A program made the position numbers and the translations under genes. From DASRAJ01 sp039920305 (GTDB lineage Bacteria > Bacteroidota > Bacteroidia > Chitinophagales > UBA10324), in contig JBDSEA010000043.1 in NCBI GenBank assembly GCA_039920305.1, positions 1 through 6,739 on the forward strand: a DNA stretch of 6,739 nt, written 5' to 3'. This document shows positions 6,430 to 6,739 of this stretch, piece after piece. How positions within the stretch are numbered: position 1 is the first letter of the stretch; each line of letters begins with the position of its first letter. The notes under the pieces are model-generated. The model did no database searches. It saw nothing but the letters and a program-made list of their open reading frames with translations, and was not told the DNA's origin.

Positions 6430-6739
6430 ATGGTGAACTCCAATAGTAACAGATGCAATGTGAAATCACGTTTTATATCAGGGTTGAACACTTCTATTCA
6501 ACTTAAGAAAATAGTGAGATTCCGCTTGTCCCACCTGCCCGGTTTTTCTCGGGGCTTCTTATCGTTAAATACAATCAAATTTATTATCCCAATTTTATTT
6601 GTTTCCGGTTTAACTACCAGCCGCGCACAAGACACGTGGGTGCAGAAAGCCGATCTCGGATATGATTCTGTCAATGTGCCGGAACCCACACCTCGCTTTG
6701 GTGCCGTAAGTTTCAGCATCGGCAACAAGGGATATATAG
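6430..6739 (+). CDS. Kelch-like secreted protein, paralogue of the preceding gene, 3' end cut by window edge
   Basis: The frame is open for 103 codons and runs off the right edge. Residues 50-66 are a hydrophobic export segment ending TTSRA|Q. The mature part begins DTWVQKADLG (68-77), followed by TPRFGAVSFSIGNKGYI (87-103). This aligns with the first Kelch repeat of the preceding protein (NTWTQKADFGG and RLSAVGFSIGSKGYL) with about nine extra residues between the two parts. LTTSRAQDTW also aligns with LTTGYTQNTW, so the signal regions are homologous. The only ATG in frame is at 6430, giving an unusually long 66-residue leader. TTG codons at 6484 or 6526 would give lengths nearer the neighbour's and are real alternatives. 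More repeats and a T9SS sorting domain are expected beyond the edge but cannot be seen. It lies 89 bases downstream of the first Kelch-like gene on the same strand. Confidence 0.82.
   Translation, partial: MVNSNSNRCNVKSRFISGLNTSIQLKKIVRFRLSHLPGFSRGFLSLNTIKFIIPILFVSGLTTSRAQDTWVQKADLGYDSVNVPEPTPRFGAVSFSIGNKGYI

Noticed and set aside
6498..6728. Minus-strand open frame near the right edge
   Set aside because: It is antisense to the second Kelch-like gene, whose signal segment and first repeat match the neighbouring paralogue.

Overview
The window looks like a chromosomal segment of a free-living member of the Bacteroidota. Two proteins end in type IX secretion (T9SS) C-terminal sorting domains. 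The sensor kinase has the Reg_prop/Y_Y_Y architecture that is abundant in this phylum. Translation starts sit in A-rich leaders without Shine-Dalgarno sequences, and two sites match the TAnnTTTG -7 promoter element known from Bacteroidetes. The genus cannot be named from the sequence.

Layout. Positions 1-3059 (minus strand) hold a very large periplasmic-sensing histidine kinase, cut by the left edge within its ATPase domain. Its frame is open for 1019 codons and begins at a TTG directly after an in-frame stop. A 185-bp divergent intergenic region (3060-3244) contains a perfect 20-bp palindrome, a near copy of it in reverse orientation 52 bp away, and further symmetric sequence between them. 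Positions 3245-4870 (plus) encode a secreted 541-residue protein with seven propeller-like repeats and a T9SS sorting domain. A strong hairpin terminator follows at 4881-4920. Positions 5051-6340 (plus) encode a 429-residue Kelch-like secreted protein made of six nearly identical repeats and another T9SS sorting domain. Positions 6430-6739 (plus) are the first 103 codons of a diverged paralogue, cut by the right edge. No gene-free stretch exceeds about 190 bases.

How the genes may work together. The plus-strand genes supply exported beta-propeller proteins that T9SS would place on the cell surface or release. The kinase senses a periplasmic signal and, from its H-box class, should pass phosphate to a separate NarL/LuxR-type regulator that is not in the window. 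The divergent arrangement and paired palindromes suggest coordinated control of the kinase and the first secreted gene, but this is inference. The most unusual signals are the paired operators and the pattern of conserved scaffold with variable loops in the Kelch repeats.
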